Under the pieces are notes generated by a model. It was given only the letters and a program-made list of their open reading frames with translations. It ran no database searches and was not told the DNA's origin. Source: Actinomycetes bacterium (GTDB lineage: Bacteria > Actinomycetota > Actinomycetes > Actinomycetales > Beutenbergiaceae). From it: 7,402 nt of DNA. Both the position numbers and the translations under genes were made by a program. Shown in pieces: positions 1 through 7,361 of this stretch. The stretch lies in contig JAJYRV010000094.1 of assembly GCA_021793935.1 (NCBI GenBank), positions 1 through 7,402 on the forward strand, in the 5' to 3' direction. Each line of letters opens with the position of its first letter. Position 1 is the first letter of the stretch.

Positions 1-103
1 GCCCCTGCACCTGCCCGGCAAACCCGGCGAGCAGAGCGCGCCCGCGCGCCCGACCCTGGACCTGGACTCCGGGCGGGGCCCGGAGATCACCGAGGTCGGC
101 TGA
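1..103 (+). CDS. C-terminal fragment of a DUF3710-like protein (5' end outside window)
   Basis: An open frame enters from the left edge (codons from base 2) and ends at TGA 101-103, giving 33 visible residues. They are rich in Pro, Gly and Asp and end in GRGPEITEVG. From memory, an RGPEITE-type ending is characteristic of actinobacterial DUF3710 proteins, and DUF3710 genes commonly lie just upstream of DUF3159 genes, which is the case here. The function of DUF3710 is unknown. The stop overlaps the next start as TGATG, so the two genes are probably translationally coupled. The visible tail is low-complexity, and no domain can be verified from it. The family call rests on the short terminal motif and the neighbour. 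Confidence 0.6.
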   Translation, partial: PLHLPGKPGEQSAPARPTLDLDSGRGPEITEVG

Positions 104-774
104 TGAATCACGGCACCCGCGGAGCGATCGCGCAACTGGACGCCGAGGATTTCGACCTGTGGCAGGCCGTCGGCGGGGTCCGGGGCCTGGTGGAATCCGT
201 CGCCCCCGGAGTCGTGTTCGTCGTCGTCTTCGTCCTCACCCGCGACCTCGCGTGGTCGATCGGCAGCGCGGTCGGGCTCGCCCTCATCGCGATGGTGCTC
301 CGCCTCATCGCCCGCTCCACTCTCACCCAGGCCATCAGCGGCCTCGGGGGCATCCTCATCGGGGCGTTGTGGGCCTGGCGGACCGGTGAAGCCCAAGATT
401 TCTACGCCTGGGGCCTGTTCGTCAACGCCGGTTTCGCCCTCGCTGCGCTCGCCTCGATCCTCCTTCGCCGGCCACTGGTCGGCCTCATCGTCCAAGGATT
501 CTCCCCAGGCGCCGCCCACGCCGCCGGAGCGCAGCGGGCCTTCCGCGCAGCCACCTGGTTATGGGCGGGCGCCTTCCTGGCACGATTGGCGGTCCAGGTG
601 CCCCTGTATCTGCACTCCGAAGTCGGCTGGCTGGGCACCGCCCGGGTCGTCATGGGACTGCCCCTGTGGGCGATGGTGCTGTGGATGACCTGGATCCTCG
701 TGCGCCCCACGATCACCACCGCGAAGGAAACCGCGAGCGAGGAATCCACGCCCGAGGAGGAGCCCGGTGCCTGA
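103..774 (+). CDS. DUF3159 family multi-pass membrane protein
   Basis: The 223-residue protein matches the actinobacterial DUF3159 family, which includes M. tuberculosis Rv2693c. Its function is not established. Family-type blocks are AVGGVRGLVESVAPG (22-36), RLIARSTLTQAISGLGG (67-83), TGEAQDFYAWGLFVNAG (94-110), RRPLVGLIV (122-130), ATWLWAGAFLARLAVQVPLY (150-169) and MGLPLWAM (184-191). Hydrophobic segments near 33-50, 52-70, 76-92, 102-121, 150-168 and 182-200 suggest six transmembrane helices. The short acidic C-terminus (EESTPEEEPGA) should be cytoplasmic. The ATG at 103 overlaps the preceding stop and directly precedes the conserved N-terminal region; no strong ribosome site is visible, consistent with coupled translation. 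The 3' end overlaps the methyltransferase gene by 8 bp. A rare TTA leucine codon occurs at residue 153. In many actinobacteria a small OB-fold gene lies between DUF3710 and DUF3159; it is absent here. Confidence 0.9.
   Translation: MNHGTRGAIAQLDAEDFDLWQAVGGVRGLVESVAPGVVFVVVFVLTRDLAWSIGSAVGLALIAMVLRLIARSTLTQAISGLGGILIGALWAWRTGEAQDFYAWGLFVNAGFALAALASILLRRPLVGLIVQGFSPGAAHAAGAQRAFRAATWLWAGAFLARLAVQVPLYLHSEVGWLGTARVVMGLPLWAMVLWMTWILVRPTITTAKETASEESTPEEEPGA
755..760 (+). promoter_or_regulatory. Ribosome binding site AGGAGG for the RNA methyltransferase gene
   Basis: A full AGGAGG Shine-Dalgarno core lies 6 nt upstream of the GTG at 767 and fixes that start. It sits inside the preceding gene, where the same bases encode the Glu218-Glu219-Glu220 run of the DUF3159 protein. 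Confidence 0.85.
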
Positions 775-1948
775 GCAACTCCTCGTCCGGATCGAAAAAC
801 CCGTCCACGGCGGGCACGCGATCGCCCGCCACGAGGGCCGGGTGATCTTCGTCCGGCACGGCGCGCCGGGTGAACTCGTCACCGTGCAACTGACGGAGAA
901 GAAGAAGATCTGGCGCGGGGACGTCATCGACGTTCACGAGGCCCATCCCGAGCGGGTCCCCCTCGCTTGGGAACACGCCGGGCCCGGGGGAGTGGGGGCA
1001 GAACTGGCCCACTTATCGCTGCCGGCCCAGCGCGAATGGAAGCAGGAGGTCATCCGGGACGCGCTGGAACGGATCGCCCGGCAGTCCCTGCCGGTCTCGG
1101 TCGAGCCCGTGGACGACGGCGATGGCTGGGGCACCCGTACCCGGATCGAACTCACCGCCGATGAGCAGGGCCGAGCGGGCATGTTCGCCCACCGGAGCCA
1201 CATCCACGTGCCGCTGACGACGATGCCGCTCGCCCATCGGGCGCTCGATGAGCTCGAGTTGTTCGACACCTCGTGGCCGGCAGGGGCGCGGATCACCGCG
1301 ATCGCCCCCTCCGCCGACGCCCCGGTCGCACTCATCGACGGCGTCCCCCCGCCCGGCCACCCCGGCACGGTGTGGGAACGGGCCGGGGGATTCGAATACC
1401 TCGTCGACGCCGGCGGATTTTGGCAACCGCACCACCGGGCACCCGAAACGCTCCTCGCGGCCGTCCAGAACGCTGTCGGGCAGGTCCCGGGGGCGACGGT
1501 GCTCGACTTGTTCTCCGGAACCGGGCTCTTCACCGTTCCCCTCGCCGCGGCCGCCGGCTCGACCGGGCGCGTGCACGCGGTGGAGGGCGATCGCCGCGCC
1601 GTTGCGAATGCGCGGATCAACGCGGAAGGTCACCGAAACATCCACCTGCACCGGGGAGATGTCGAGCGCGTGCTCGCCTCGGGGGAGATCCCCGAACGGG
1701 CGGACGTGGTCGTGCTCGACCCGCCCCGCGTCGGCGCGCGCCGCGGAGTCATCGCACAGGTGCTCGCGCGAAAACCGGAACGGATCGTCTACGTCTCTTG
1801 TGACCCCGCCGCGCTCGCCCGCGATCTCGCGTTCGCTTCCGAGGGCGGATACACCGCCGAGCGGATCGACAGCTACGATCTCTTCCCCCACACCCACCAC
1901 ATCGAATCGATCGCGGTGCTCCGCCCGCAGACGGGAACGGGATCCTGA
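767..1948 (+). CDS. TRAM-domain class I SAM-dependent RNA (uracil-5-)methyltransferase, TrmA/RlmD (RumA) family
   Basis: The 393-residue cytoplasmic enzyme should transfer a methyl group from S-adenosylmethionine to C5 of a uridine in rRNA or tRNA. Residues 1-60 form a small basic TRAM RNA-binding domain. The SAM-binding loop is DLFSGTG (247-253). Motif IV is DPPR (318-321). The catalytic nucleophile is Cys345 in YVSCDPAAL, and the general base is Glu380 in HHIESIAVL. The Cys-Glu spacing of 35 residues equals that of E. coli RlmD (C389/E424). Cys345 is the only cysteine in the protein, so the four-cysteine [4Fe-4S] site of RlmD is absent. The position that would carry the cluster motif reads GPGGVGAELAHLSLPAQ. 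The RNA target (which uridine, 23S or tRNA) cannot be told from sequence. M. tuberculosis Rv2689c is a likely relative and lies near its DUF3159 gene. The GTG start overlaps the upstream stop and has a strong ribosome site. A TTA codon occurs at residue 83. Confidence 0.93.
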   Translation: MPEQLLVRIEKPVHGGHAIARHEGRVIFVRHGAPGELVTVQLTEKKKIWRGDVIDVHEAHPERVPLAWEHAGPGGVGAELAHLSLPAQREWKQEVIRDALERIARQSLPVSVEPVDDGDGWGTRTRIELTADEQGRAGMFAHRSHIHVPLTTMPLAHRALDELELFDTSWPAGARITAIAPSADAPVALIDGVPPPGHPGTVWERAGGFEYLVDAGGFWQPHHRAPETLLAAVQNAVGQVPGATVLDLFSGTGLFTVPLAAAAGSTGRVHAVEGDRRAVANARINAEGHRNIHLHRGDVERVLASGEIPERADVVVLDPPRVGARRGVIAQVLARKPERIVYVSCDPAALARDLAFASEGGYTAERIDSYDLFPHTHHIESIAVLRPQTGTGS

Positions 1949-1979
1949 ATCGGCCCACGCGGGGGAGCGGGCTGCGGGA

Positions 1980-1991
1980 TACTTTTGAATT
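1980..1991 (+). promoter_or_regulatory. Candidate leaderless promoter (-10 TACTTT) of the P-type ATPase gene
   Basis: TACTTT at 1980-1985 fits the actinobacterial -10 consensus TANNNT. It is followed by six bases (TGAATT) and then the GTG start at 1992, so the predicted transcription start falls on the first base of the start codon. No Shine-Dalgarno sequence lies in the 20 bases before the GTG. The nearest purine-rich run (GGGGGAG, 1961-1967) is about 24 nt away, too far to serve. No good -35 hexamer is visible near 1957-1962. The arrangement matches the leaderless genes common in actinobacteria, but this is inference from spacing alone. Confidence 0.5.
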
Positions 1992-4424
1992 GTGACGACG
2001 TACGAAGGCCTCACGAGCGCTGAAGTCGCCCGCCGCGGCGAGAACGGGCAGACGAATAACGTCGAGGACGCTCCGTCACGAAGCCTGTGGGACATCCTCC
2101 GGGGAAATCTGTTCACTCTCTTCAACGCCATGCTGGGAACCGCGTTGACGATCGTCCTGCTCGTCGGTTCCCTGCGCGATGCGGTGTTCGGGTTCGTGGT
2201 CCTCACCAACCTGTTGATCGGAACATTCACCGAATATCGGGCGAAGCGGACCCTGGACCGGCTCGCGATCCTCGACCGAGCGAAGAACACTGTCCGGCGC
2301 GACGGGGAGATCACCAAGGTCGACTCCTCGGATCTCGTCGTCGACGACCTGGTCCTGCTCACCACCGGAGAACAGATCCCTGCCGACGGGGAGGTGATCG
2401 TCTCCGCCGGGCTCGAAGTGGACGAGTCGATGCTCACCGGTGAGAGCAATCCCATTCGCAAGGCGACCGGCGATGAGATCCTCTCCGGAGCGATGGTCGT
2501 GGCGGGCCAGGCGAGTTACCGCGTGACCCGGGTCGGGGCGGATAGCTACGCCCAGCGGGTGACCGCCGAGGCGAAGACCTTCTCGCTCGTCGGCTCGGAA
2601 TTACGCAACGCGATCAACCGCATCCTCGTGGTCATCTCCTGGATCATCGTCCCGATCGCGCTGTTGCTGTTCTGGAGCCAGATACGCAACGTCGGGGGGT
2701 TTCAGGTCGCGTTCAGCGAGGGTCTCTGGCGCGAGGCCCTCGTCCAAGCCGTCGCCGGAATCGTTGGGATGGTCCCCGAGGGGCTCGTGCTCCTCACCTC
2801 GCTGAACTTCGCGCTCGCCGCGCTGTTGCTCGCGCGCCGATCCGTGCTCGTGCAAGAGCTTCCCGCGGTGGAGGTGCTCGCGCGAGTAGATACGCTCTGC
2901 CTCGATAAGACCGGCACGCTCACCGATGGCACGATCGAACTGGTGGAAATTGTTCCCCGCAGGGAACTCCTGCCCGGGTCCGGCGGGGGGCCGGACCTGT
3001 ACGGGGTGCTCAAAACCCTCGCCTGCGCGCGGGAGGCGAATGAGACCGCGGCGGCGATGCTTCCCGGTCTCCGCGACCATCCCGAGGCCGACCTCGAGGT
3101 GCTCACCCCCTTCTCCAGCGCACGCAAGTGGAGCGCCCACAGTGATGGCCCGCACGGGTGGTACTTCGGCGCCCCCGATATCCTGTTCGCCGACGGGGAA
3201 TACCGCGAGGTCGTCGCCGAGGCCGTCGCGCAGCAGGCGCGGCGAGGGGCGCGCGTGCTCGCGCTGGGGTACGTGCCGATCCTCGAGGTGCCTCGGATCA
3301 AGGACGACGACACCGACGCCCTGCCGCGCAACCTGCGCCTGGCTGCACTCATCATCCTGCGCGAACGCATCCGGCCCGATGCGGCCCGCGCCTTGGAGTA
3401 CTTCACCGACCAAGGGGTGGAAGTGAAAATTGTGTCCGGTGACAACCCCGCAACCGTCGCGGCGATCGCCCGCGCGGTGGGGATCACCGACGCCGACGGC
3501 ATCGACGCCCGTGACCTTTCGGCCGCCGGCGCGGCCCCCGAGGTCGTCACCGGCCGGGTGTTCGGGCGGGTGACGCCGGAACAGAAACGCGGCTTCGTGC
3601 ACACCCTGCAGAAGTCCGGGCGTACGGTGGCGATGACGGGCGACGGCGTCAACGATGCCCTCGCCCTCAAGGACGCCGACCTGGGCATCGCGATGGGATC
3701 GGGTGCCCCGGCGACGAAGTCGGTCGCCCGGCTCGTCCTGCTTGACGACAAGTTCGAAACGCTTCCCGGAGTCGTGGGGCAGGGGCGGCGGGTGATCGCG
3801 AACATGGAACGGGTGGCCGCGCTGTTCCTCACGAAGACCACCTACGCCGTCCTCCTCGCCGTCCTCGTCGCGATCATCGCCTGGCCCTACCCGTTCCTGC
3901 CTCGGCACCTCACGCTCGTGGGTACCTTCACCATCGGTACCCCCGCGTTCTTCCTCGCCCTCACCCCGACCACTCAGCGCTATCGCCCCGGATTCCTCGC
4001 CCGAGTCCTACAGTTGGCGATCCCGTGCGGCATCATCGCGGGCATCGGCGTCATCACCGTCTACGGAACCCTGCACGTGATGGATCAAGAGCTCCAAGCC
4101 TCAACCGGGGCAACAATGGTCCTCATCGTCATGGCACTGTGGCTCCTGGGGATCCTCGCGCGGCCGTGGAACATCTGGCGTGGTGGACTCGTGCTCGTGA
4201 TGGCGAGCGGATCGGCGACGATGATGGCCCTTGCCCCAGTGCGGGAGTTCTTCGCGCTGCAGGTGCCCACGCCGTTCACCTGGCTCCTCGTGCTCGGTGT
4301 CGGGGCGATCGGCGCCGCGCTGATCGAGGGCAGCTACCGGGTACGCGCGCGCCGCCTGCAGCGCGCGACAAACGTGGCAGACATCCCTAGGCTGGGGAAT
4401 GAAGAACAGCCAGTGATAAGATAA
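1992..4424 (+). CDS. CtpE-like cation-transporting P-type ATPase (HAD-IC family)
   Basis: The 810-residue integral membrane pump uses ATP to move a cation. The N-terminus (GLTSAEVARR, 6-15) is typical for the family and supports the GTG start. Membrane segments lie near 39-58 and 62-81, then 211-232 and 248-283 flanking the ion-binding turn VPEGL (261-265), with about six more between 612 and 785. Actuator motif is TGES (149-152). The phosphorylation site is DKTGTLTD with Asp305. The nucleotide-binding region includes FSSARKW (374-380, Lys379). Further P-domain motifs are SGDN (482-485) and TGDGVND (549-555). There is no N-terminal heavy-metal domain and no CPC motif, so a Cu/Zn/Cd pump is unlikely. 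The PEGL turn, compact nucleotide-binding domain and length resemble mycobacterial CtpE, reported to be involved in Ca2+ uptake. The substrate here is inferred only. The gene starts 43 bp after the methyltransferase and seems to have its own promoter. A TTA codon occurs at residue 204. Confidence 0.92.
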   Translation: MTTYEGLTSAEVARRGENGQTNNVEDAPSRSLWDILRGNLFTLFNAMLGTALTIVLLVGSLRDAVFGFVVLTNLLIGTFTEYRAKRTLDRLAILDRAKNTVRRDGEITKVDSSDLVVDDLVLLTTGEQIPADGEVIVSAGLEVDESMLTGESNPIRKATGDEILSGAMVVAGQASYRVTRVGADSYAQRVTAEAKTFSLVGSELRNAINRILVVISWIIVPIALLLFWSQIRNVGGFQVAFSEGLWREALVQAVAGIVGMVPEGLVLLTSLNFALAALLLARRSVLVQELPAVEVLARVDTLCLDKTGTLTDGTIELVEIVPRRELLPGSGGGPDLYGVLKTLACAREANETAAAMLPGLRDHPEADLEVLTPFSSARKWSAHSDGPHGWYFGAPDILFADGEYREVVAEAVAQQARRGARVLALGYVPILEVPRIKDDDTDALPRNLRLAALIILRERIRPDAARALEYFTDQGVEVKIVSGDNPATVAAIARAVGITDADGIDARDLSAAGAAPEVVTGRVFGRVTPEQKRGFVHTLQKSGRTVAMTGDGVNDALALKDADLGIAMGSGAPATKSVARLVLLDDKFETLPGVVGQGRRVIANMERVAALFLTKTTYAVLLAVLVAIIAWPYPFLPRHLTLVGTFTIGTPAFFLALTPTTQRYRPGFLARVLQLAIPCGIIAGIGVITVYGTLHVMDQELQASTGATMVLIVMALWLLGILARPWNIWRGGLVLVMASGSATMMALAPVREFFALQVPTPFTWLLVLGVGAIGAALIEGSYRVRARRLQRATNVADIPRLGNEEQPVIR

Positions 4425-4448
4425 GATATCTTGAGATCAAGATAGTTT
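4417..4448 (+). promoter_or_regulatory. Probable acnA promoter region with candidate -10 boxes
   Basis: This AT-rich stretch stands out in a GC-rich window. It contains three TANNNT matches: TAAGAT at 4417-4422, TAAGAT at 4422-4427 (the two form a GATAAGATAAGAT repeat) and TAGTTT at 4443-4448. The last would start transcription near 4455, leaving a leader of about 19 nt that still contains the ribosome site. No convincing -35 hexamer pairs with any of them, so which box is used is uncertain. The region overlaps the last codons and stop of the ATPase gene. Confidence 0.45.
4427..4444. promoter_or_regulatory. Perfect 8-2-8 palindrome, probable operator upstream of acnA
   Basis: TATCTTGA-GA-TCAAGATA has two exactly complementary 8-base arms around a 2-base centre. 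It begins 2 bp after the ATPase stop codon, ends 29 bp before the acnA GTG, and overlaps the candidate -10 elements. The size and symmetry fit a site for a dimeric winged-helix regulator such as a MarR-family protein. In Streptomyces coelicolor the MarR-family protein TamR is reported to control the aconitase gene, which makes a TamR-like regulator a reasonable hypothesis. I cannot confirm a match to its published consensus. No regulator gene lies in the window. Confidence 0.65.
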
Positions 4449-4461
4449 GGATGAACGGAAA

Positions 4462-4467
4462 AGAGGA
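4462..4467 (+). promoter_or_regulatory. Ribosome binding site AGAGGA that fixes the acnA start
   Basis: AGAGGA, within AAAAGAGGAC, lies 6 nt before the GTG at 4474. An in-frame TTG at 4447 is possible as a start, but it would place this purine run inside the coding sequence and add nine charged residues not expected in the family. The GTG is therefore preferred. Confidence 0.75.
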
Positions 4468-4473
4468 CAGATC

Positions 4474-7302
4474 GTGAGTGATATCGATACCTTTTCCGCG
4501 AAAGGCACTCTCAATGTCGGCGGGACCGACTACGAGATCTACCGACTCAGCGCGGTCGACGGCCTAGAGCGGCTCCCTTACAGCCTGAAGGTACTCGCAG
4601 AGAACCTTCTGCGCACGGAGGACGGCGCGAACATCACCGCCGAACACATCAAGGCGCTGGCGAATTGGGACCCGAAGGCGGCCCCGGCCACCGAGATCCA
4701 GTTCACGCCCGCCCGCGTGATCATGCAGGACTTCACCGGCGTGCCCTGCATCGTCGACCTCGCCACGATGCGGGAAGCGGTCGACGACCTCGGGGGCGAC
4801 CCCAGCACGATCAACCCGCTCGCCCCCGCCGAACTGGTCATCGACCACTCCGTGCAGATCGACGTCTTCGGCCGCCCGGATGCCTTCGAACGCAACGTGG
4901 AGATGGAATATCAGCGCAACCACGAGCGCTACCAGTTCCTGCGGTGGGGCCAGAGCGCCTTCGACGACTTCAAGGTCGTGCCCCCGGGCACCGGCATCGT
5001 CCACCAGGTGAACATCGAGTACCTCGCGCGGGTCGTGATGACCCGGGAGGTCGGCGGCGTGCTCCGCGCCTACCCCGACACCCTCGTCGGCACCGACTCC
5101 CACACCACGATGGTCAACGGCCTGGGCGTGCTCGGCTGGGGCGTCGGCGGGATCGAAGCGGAAGCCGCGATGCTCGGCCAGCCGGTATCGATGCTCATCC
5201 CCAAGGTCGTCGGGTTCAAGCTCAAGGGGGAAATCCCCACGGGTGTCACGGCAACCGACGTCGTCCTGACGATCACCGAGAAACTCCGCGAACACGGAGT
5301 GGTGGGTAAGTTCGTCGAATTCTACGGCGAAGGCGTGAGCGAGGTTCCCCTCGCCAACCGCGCAACGATCGGGAACATGAGCCCCGAATTCGGATCCACC
5401 GCCGCGATGTTCCCCGTCGACGACGTCACCCTGGACTACCTGCGCCTCACCGGCCGCAGCGAAGAGCAAGTCGCGCTCGTGGAGGCCTACGCCAAGGAAC
5501 AGGGAATGTGGCTCGCCCCCGGCGAAGAGGGCTACATCGAACCCGAGTTCTCCGAATACCTCGAACTCGACCTCGCCACCGTGGTGCCCTCGATCGCGGG
5601 ACCCAAGCGTCCGCAGGACCGGATTGACGTCACGCGGGCGAAGGAACAGTTCCGCGCCGACTTGCGCAACTACGTCGTCGACGGCGAAGACATCGAGAAG
5701 TCTCCCGTGGACAAGGAGTTGGAAGGCACCTTCCCCGCCTCCGACCCGCTGACGCTCGAAGCGAGCGGCAACTCCTCCAAGCTCGGCAAGCCGCACACCT
5801 CCGAGATCGCGCCGAACGGACGGGCCTCGAAACTCGTGCCGGTCACCGACGCGGACGGGCGCACCTACGAACTCGACCACGGGCGGGTCGCGATCGCCTC
5901 GATCACCTCCTGCACGAACACCTCCAACCCGGAGGTCATGCTCGCCGCCGGGCTGCTGGCGAAGAACGCGGTGGAAAAGGGCCTCACCTCTCAACCGTGG
6001 GTGAAGACCTCGATGGCGCCCGGTTCCCAGGTCGTCACGAACTACTACAACAAGGCGGACCTGTGGCCGTACCTGGAGAAGCTCGGCTTCCACCTCGTCG
6101 GCTATGGCTGCACCACCTGCATCGGTAACTCCGGCCCGCTGTCGGAGGAGGTCTCCCAGGTCGTCAATGAACACGACCTCTCGGTCGTCTCGGTCCTCTC
6201 CGGGAACCGGAACTTCGAGGGCCGGATCAACCCGGACGTGAAGATGAACTACCTCGCCTCCCCGCCGCTGGTCATCGCCTACGCCCTCGCGGGAACGATG
6301 GACTTCGACTTCGAGACCGAGCCGCTGGGCACCGACACCGACGGCAACGACGTGTTCCTCAAGGATGTGTGGCCCACGAACGAGGAGATCCAGGCGACGA
6401 TCCACTCCTCGATCACCCGGGAGATGTTCACCGAGGACTACGCGGACGTCTTCTCCGGAGACGAGCACTGGCGGAACCTGCAGACCCCCGAAGGGGACAC
6501 CTTCGAATGGGACGAGGACTCCACCTACGTGCGCAAGCCCCCGTACTTCGAAGGAATGACGATGACCCCCGACGCGGTCTCGGACATCTCCGGGGCGCGC
6601 GTGCTCGCGAAACTCGGCGACTCGGTCACCACCGACCACATCTCGCCCGCGGGGTCGATCGCGCCGCAATCACCGGCGGGGCAGTACCTGCGCGAGAACG
6701 GGGTTGCCCGGCGCGACTTCAACTCCTACGGATCGCGCCGCGGGAACCACGAGGTGATGATTCGCGGCACCTTCGCGAACATCCGCCTGCGCAACCAGCT
6801 CCTGGACGGCGTCGAGGGCGGCTACACGAAGAACCTCCTCACCGGGGAGCAGCAGTCGATCTACGACGCCGCTCAGGATTATGCCGCCAACGACGTTCCC
6901 CTCGTCATCCTCGCCGGTAAGGAATACGGCTCCGGTTCCTCCCGCGACTGGGCGGCCAAGGGCACGGTGCTGCTCGGGGTCCGCGCGGTCATCACCGAGA
7001 GTTTCGAACGGATCCACCGCTCCAACCTCATCGGGATGGGCGTGCTCCCGCTGGAGTTCCCCGAGGGGGAAAGTGCGGATTCCCTCGGCTTGGACGGCAC
7101 CGAGACCTTCGACATCTCCGGCATCGCCGCCCTCAACGACGGCGCCACCCCGGACACGGTTCAGGTCACCGCCCGCAAGGAGGACGGCTCCGAGGTCACC
7201 TTCGACGCCGTCGTCCGGATCGACACCCCGGGTGAGGCCGACTACTACCGCCACGGAGGGATCCTCCAGTACGTGCTGCGGTCGCTGGTGAACAAGAAGT
7301 AG
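4474..7302 (+). CDS. acnA: Aconitate hydratase AcnA (citrate/isocitrate isomerase, TCA cycle)
   Basis: The 942-residue cytoplasmic enzyme interconverts citrate and isocitrate through cis-aconitate using a [4Fe-4S] cluster. It belongs to the AcnA/IRP1 branch. The N-terminus ([16 protein letters not shown], then YEIYRL) is that of actinobacterial AcnA. Active-site block [13 protein letters not shown] includes Asp208, Ser209 and His210. The cluster ligands are Cys480 ([11 protein letters not shown]), Cys546 and Cys549 ([13 protein letters not shown]). The C-terminal swivel domain carries [27 protein letters not shown] and [13 protein letters not shown]; the last contains Ser820, Ser822, Ser823 and Arg824. 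All key residues appear intact. A hydrophilic linker between about residues 405 and 460 contains FPASDP, as I recall in actinobacterial homologues. The start is GTG with a good ribosome site. A palindromic operator lies 29 bp upstream and a strong terminator 11 bp after the stop, so acnA is probably transcribed mainly alone. Confidence 0.98.
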   Translation: MSDIDTFSAKGTLNVGGTDYEIYRLSAVDGLERLPYSLKVLAENLLRTEDGANITAEHIKALANWDPKAAPATEIQFTPARVIMQDFTGVPCIVDLATMREAVDDLGGDPSTINPLAPAELVIDHSVQIDVFGRPDAFERNVEMEYQRNHERYQFLRWGQSAFDDFKVVPPGTGIVHQVNIEYLARVVMTREVGGVLRAYPDTLVGTDSHTTMVNGLGVLGWGVGGIEAEAAMLGQPVSMLIPKVVGFKLKGEIPTGVTATDVVLTITEKLREHGVVGKFVEFYGEGVSEVPLANRATIGNMSPEFGSTAAMFPVDDVTLDYLRLTGRSEEQVALVEAYAKEQGMWLAPGEEGYIEPEFSEYLELDLATVVPSIAGPKRPQDRIDVTRAKEQFRADLRNYVVDGEDIEKSPVDKELEGTFPASDPLTLEASGNSSKLGKPHTSEIAPNGRASKLVPVTDADGRTYELDHGRVAIASITSCTNTSNPEVMLAAGLLAKNAVEKGLTSQPWVKTSMAPGSQVVTNYYNKADLWPYLEKLGFHLVGYGCTTCIGNSGPLSEEVSQVVNEHDLSVVSVLSGNRNFEGRINPDVKMNYLASPPLVIAYALAGTMDFDFETEPLGTDTDGNDVFLKDVWPTNEEIQATIHSSITREMFTEDYADVFSGDEHWRNLQTPEGDTFEWDEDSTYVRKPPYFEGMTMTPDAVSDISGARVLAKLGDSVTTDHISPAGSIAPQSPAGQYLRENGVARRDFNSYGSRRGNHEVMIRGTFANIRLRNQLLDGVEGGYTKNLLTGEQQSIYDAAQDYAANDVPLVILAGKEYGSGSSRDWAAKGTVLLGVRAVITESFERIHRSNLIGMGVLPLEFPEGESADSLGLDGTETFDISGIAALNDGATPDTVQVTARKEDGSEVTFDAVVRIDTPGEADYYRHGGILQYVLRSLVNKK

Positions 7303-7313
7303 CCGCTGGCAAG

Positions 7314-7349
7314 AAAAACCGGGGAGGTACGCACCTCCCCGGTTTTTTT
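7314..7349. terminator. Rho-independent terminator after acnA, probably bidirectional
   Basis: A perfect GC-rich 10-bp stem (CCGGGGAGGT at 7319-7328 with ACCTCCCCGG at 7333-7342) closes a 4-base loop ACGC. It is followed by seven T residues (7343-7349) and preceded by five A residues (7314-7318), extending the pairing to 15 bp. The A-run becomes a U-tract on the other strand, so the structure can end transcripts from both directions. Confidence 0.95.
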
Positions 7350-7361
7350 ATGCCCCGACCA

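Noticed and set aside
1949..1979. Possible terminator between the methyltransferase and ATPase genes (GCCC-ACGC-GGGG element)
   Set aside because: The stem is only 3-4 bp and no T-run follows, so it does not qualify as an intrinsic terminator; read-through into the ATPase gene remains possible.
559..2603. Single TTA leucine codons at 559-561, 1013-1015 and 2601-2603, one in each of the first three complete genes
   Set aside because: TTA can mark bldA-type developmental control in Streptomyces, but nothing else here suggests that genus. Single TTA codons in housekeeping genes are better read as mild codon variation.
4447..4473. TTG at 4447 as the acnA start
   Set aside because: It would add nine charged residues (MDERKRGQI) not expected in AcnA and swallow the AGAGGA ribosome site that is correctly spaced for the GTG at 4474.
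4564..6669. A 701-codon open frame on the minus strand opposite acnA, and other long minus-strand frames (1013-2461, 2601-3908, 2702-3841)
   Set aside because: They lie wholly or mostly opposite strongly conserved genes with intact catalytic motifs. High-GC DNA routinely leaves the antisense frames open, and their translations are repetitive and low-complexity with no recognisable domain.
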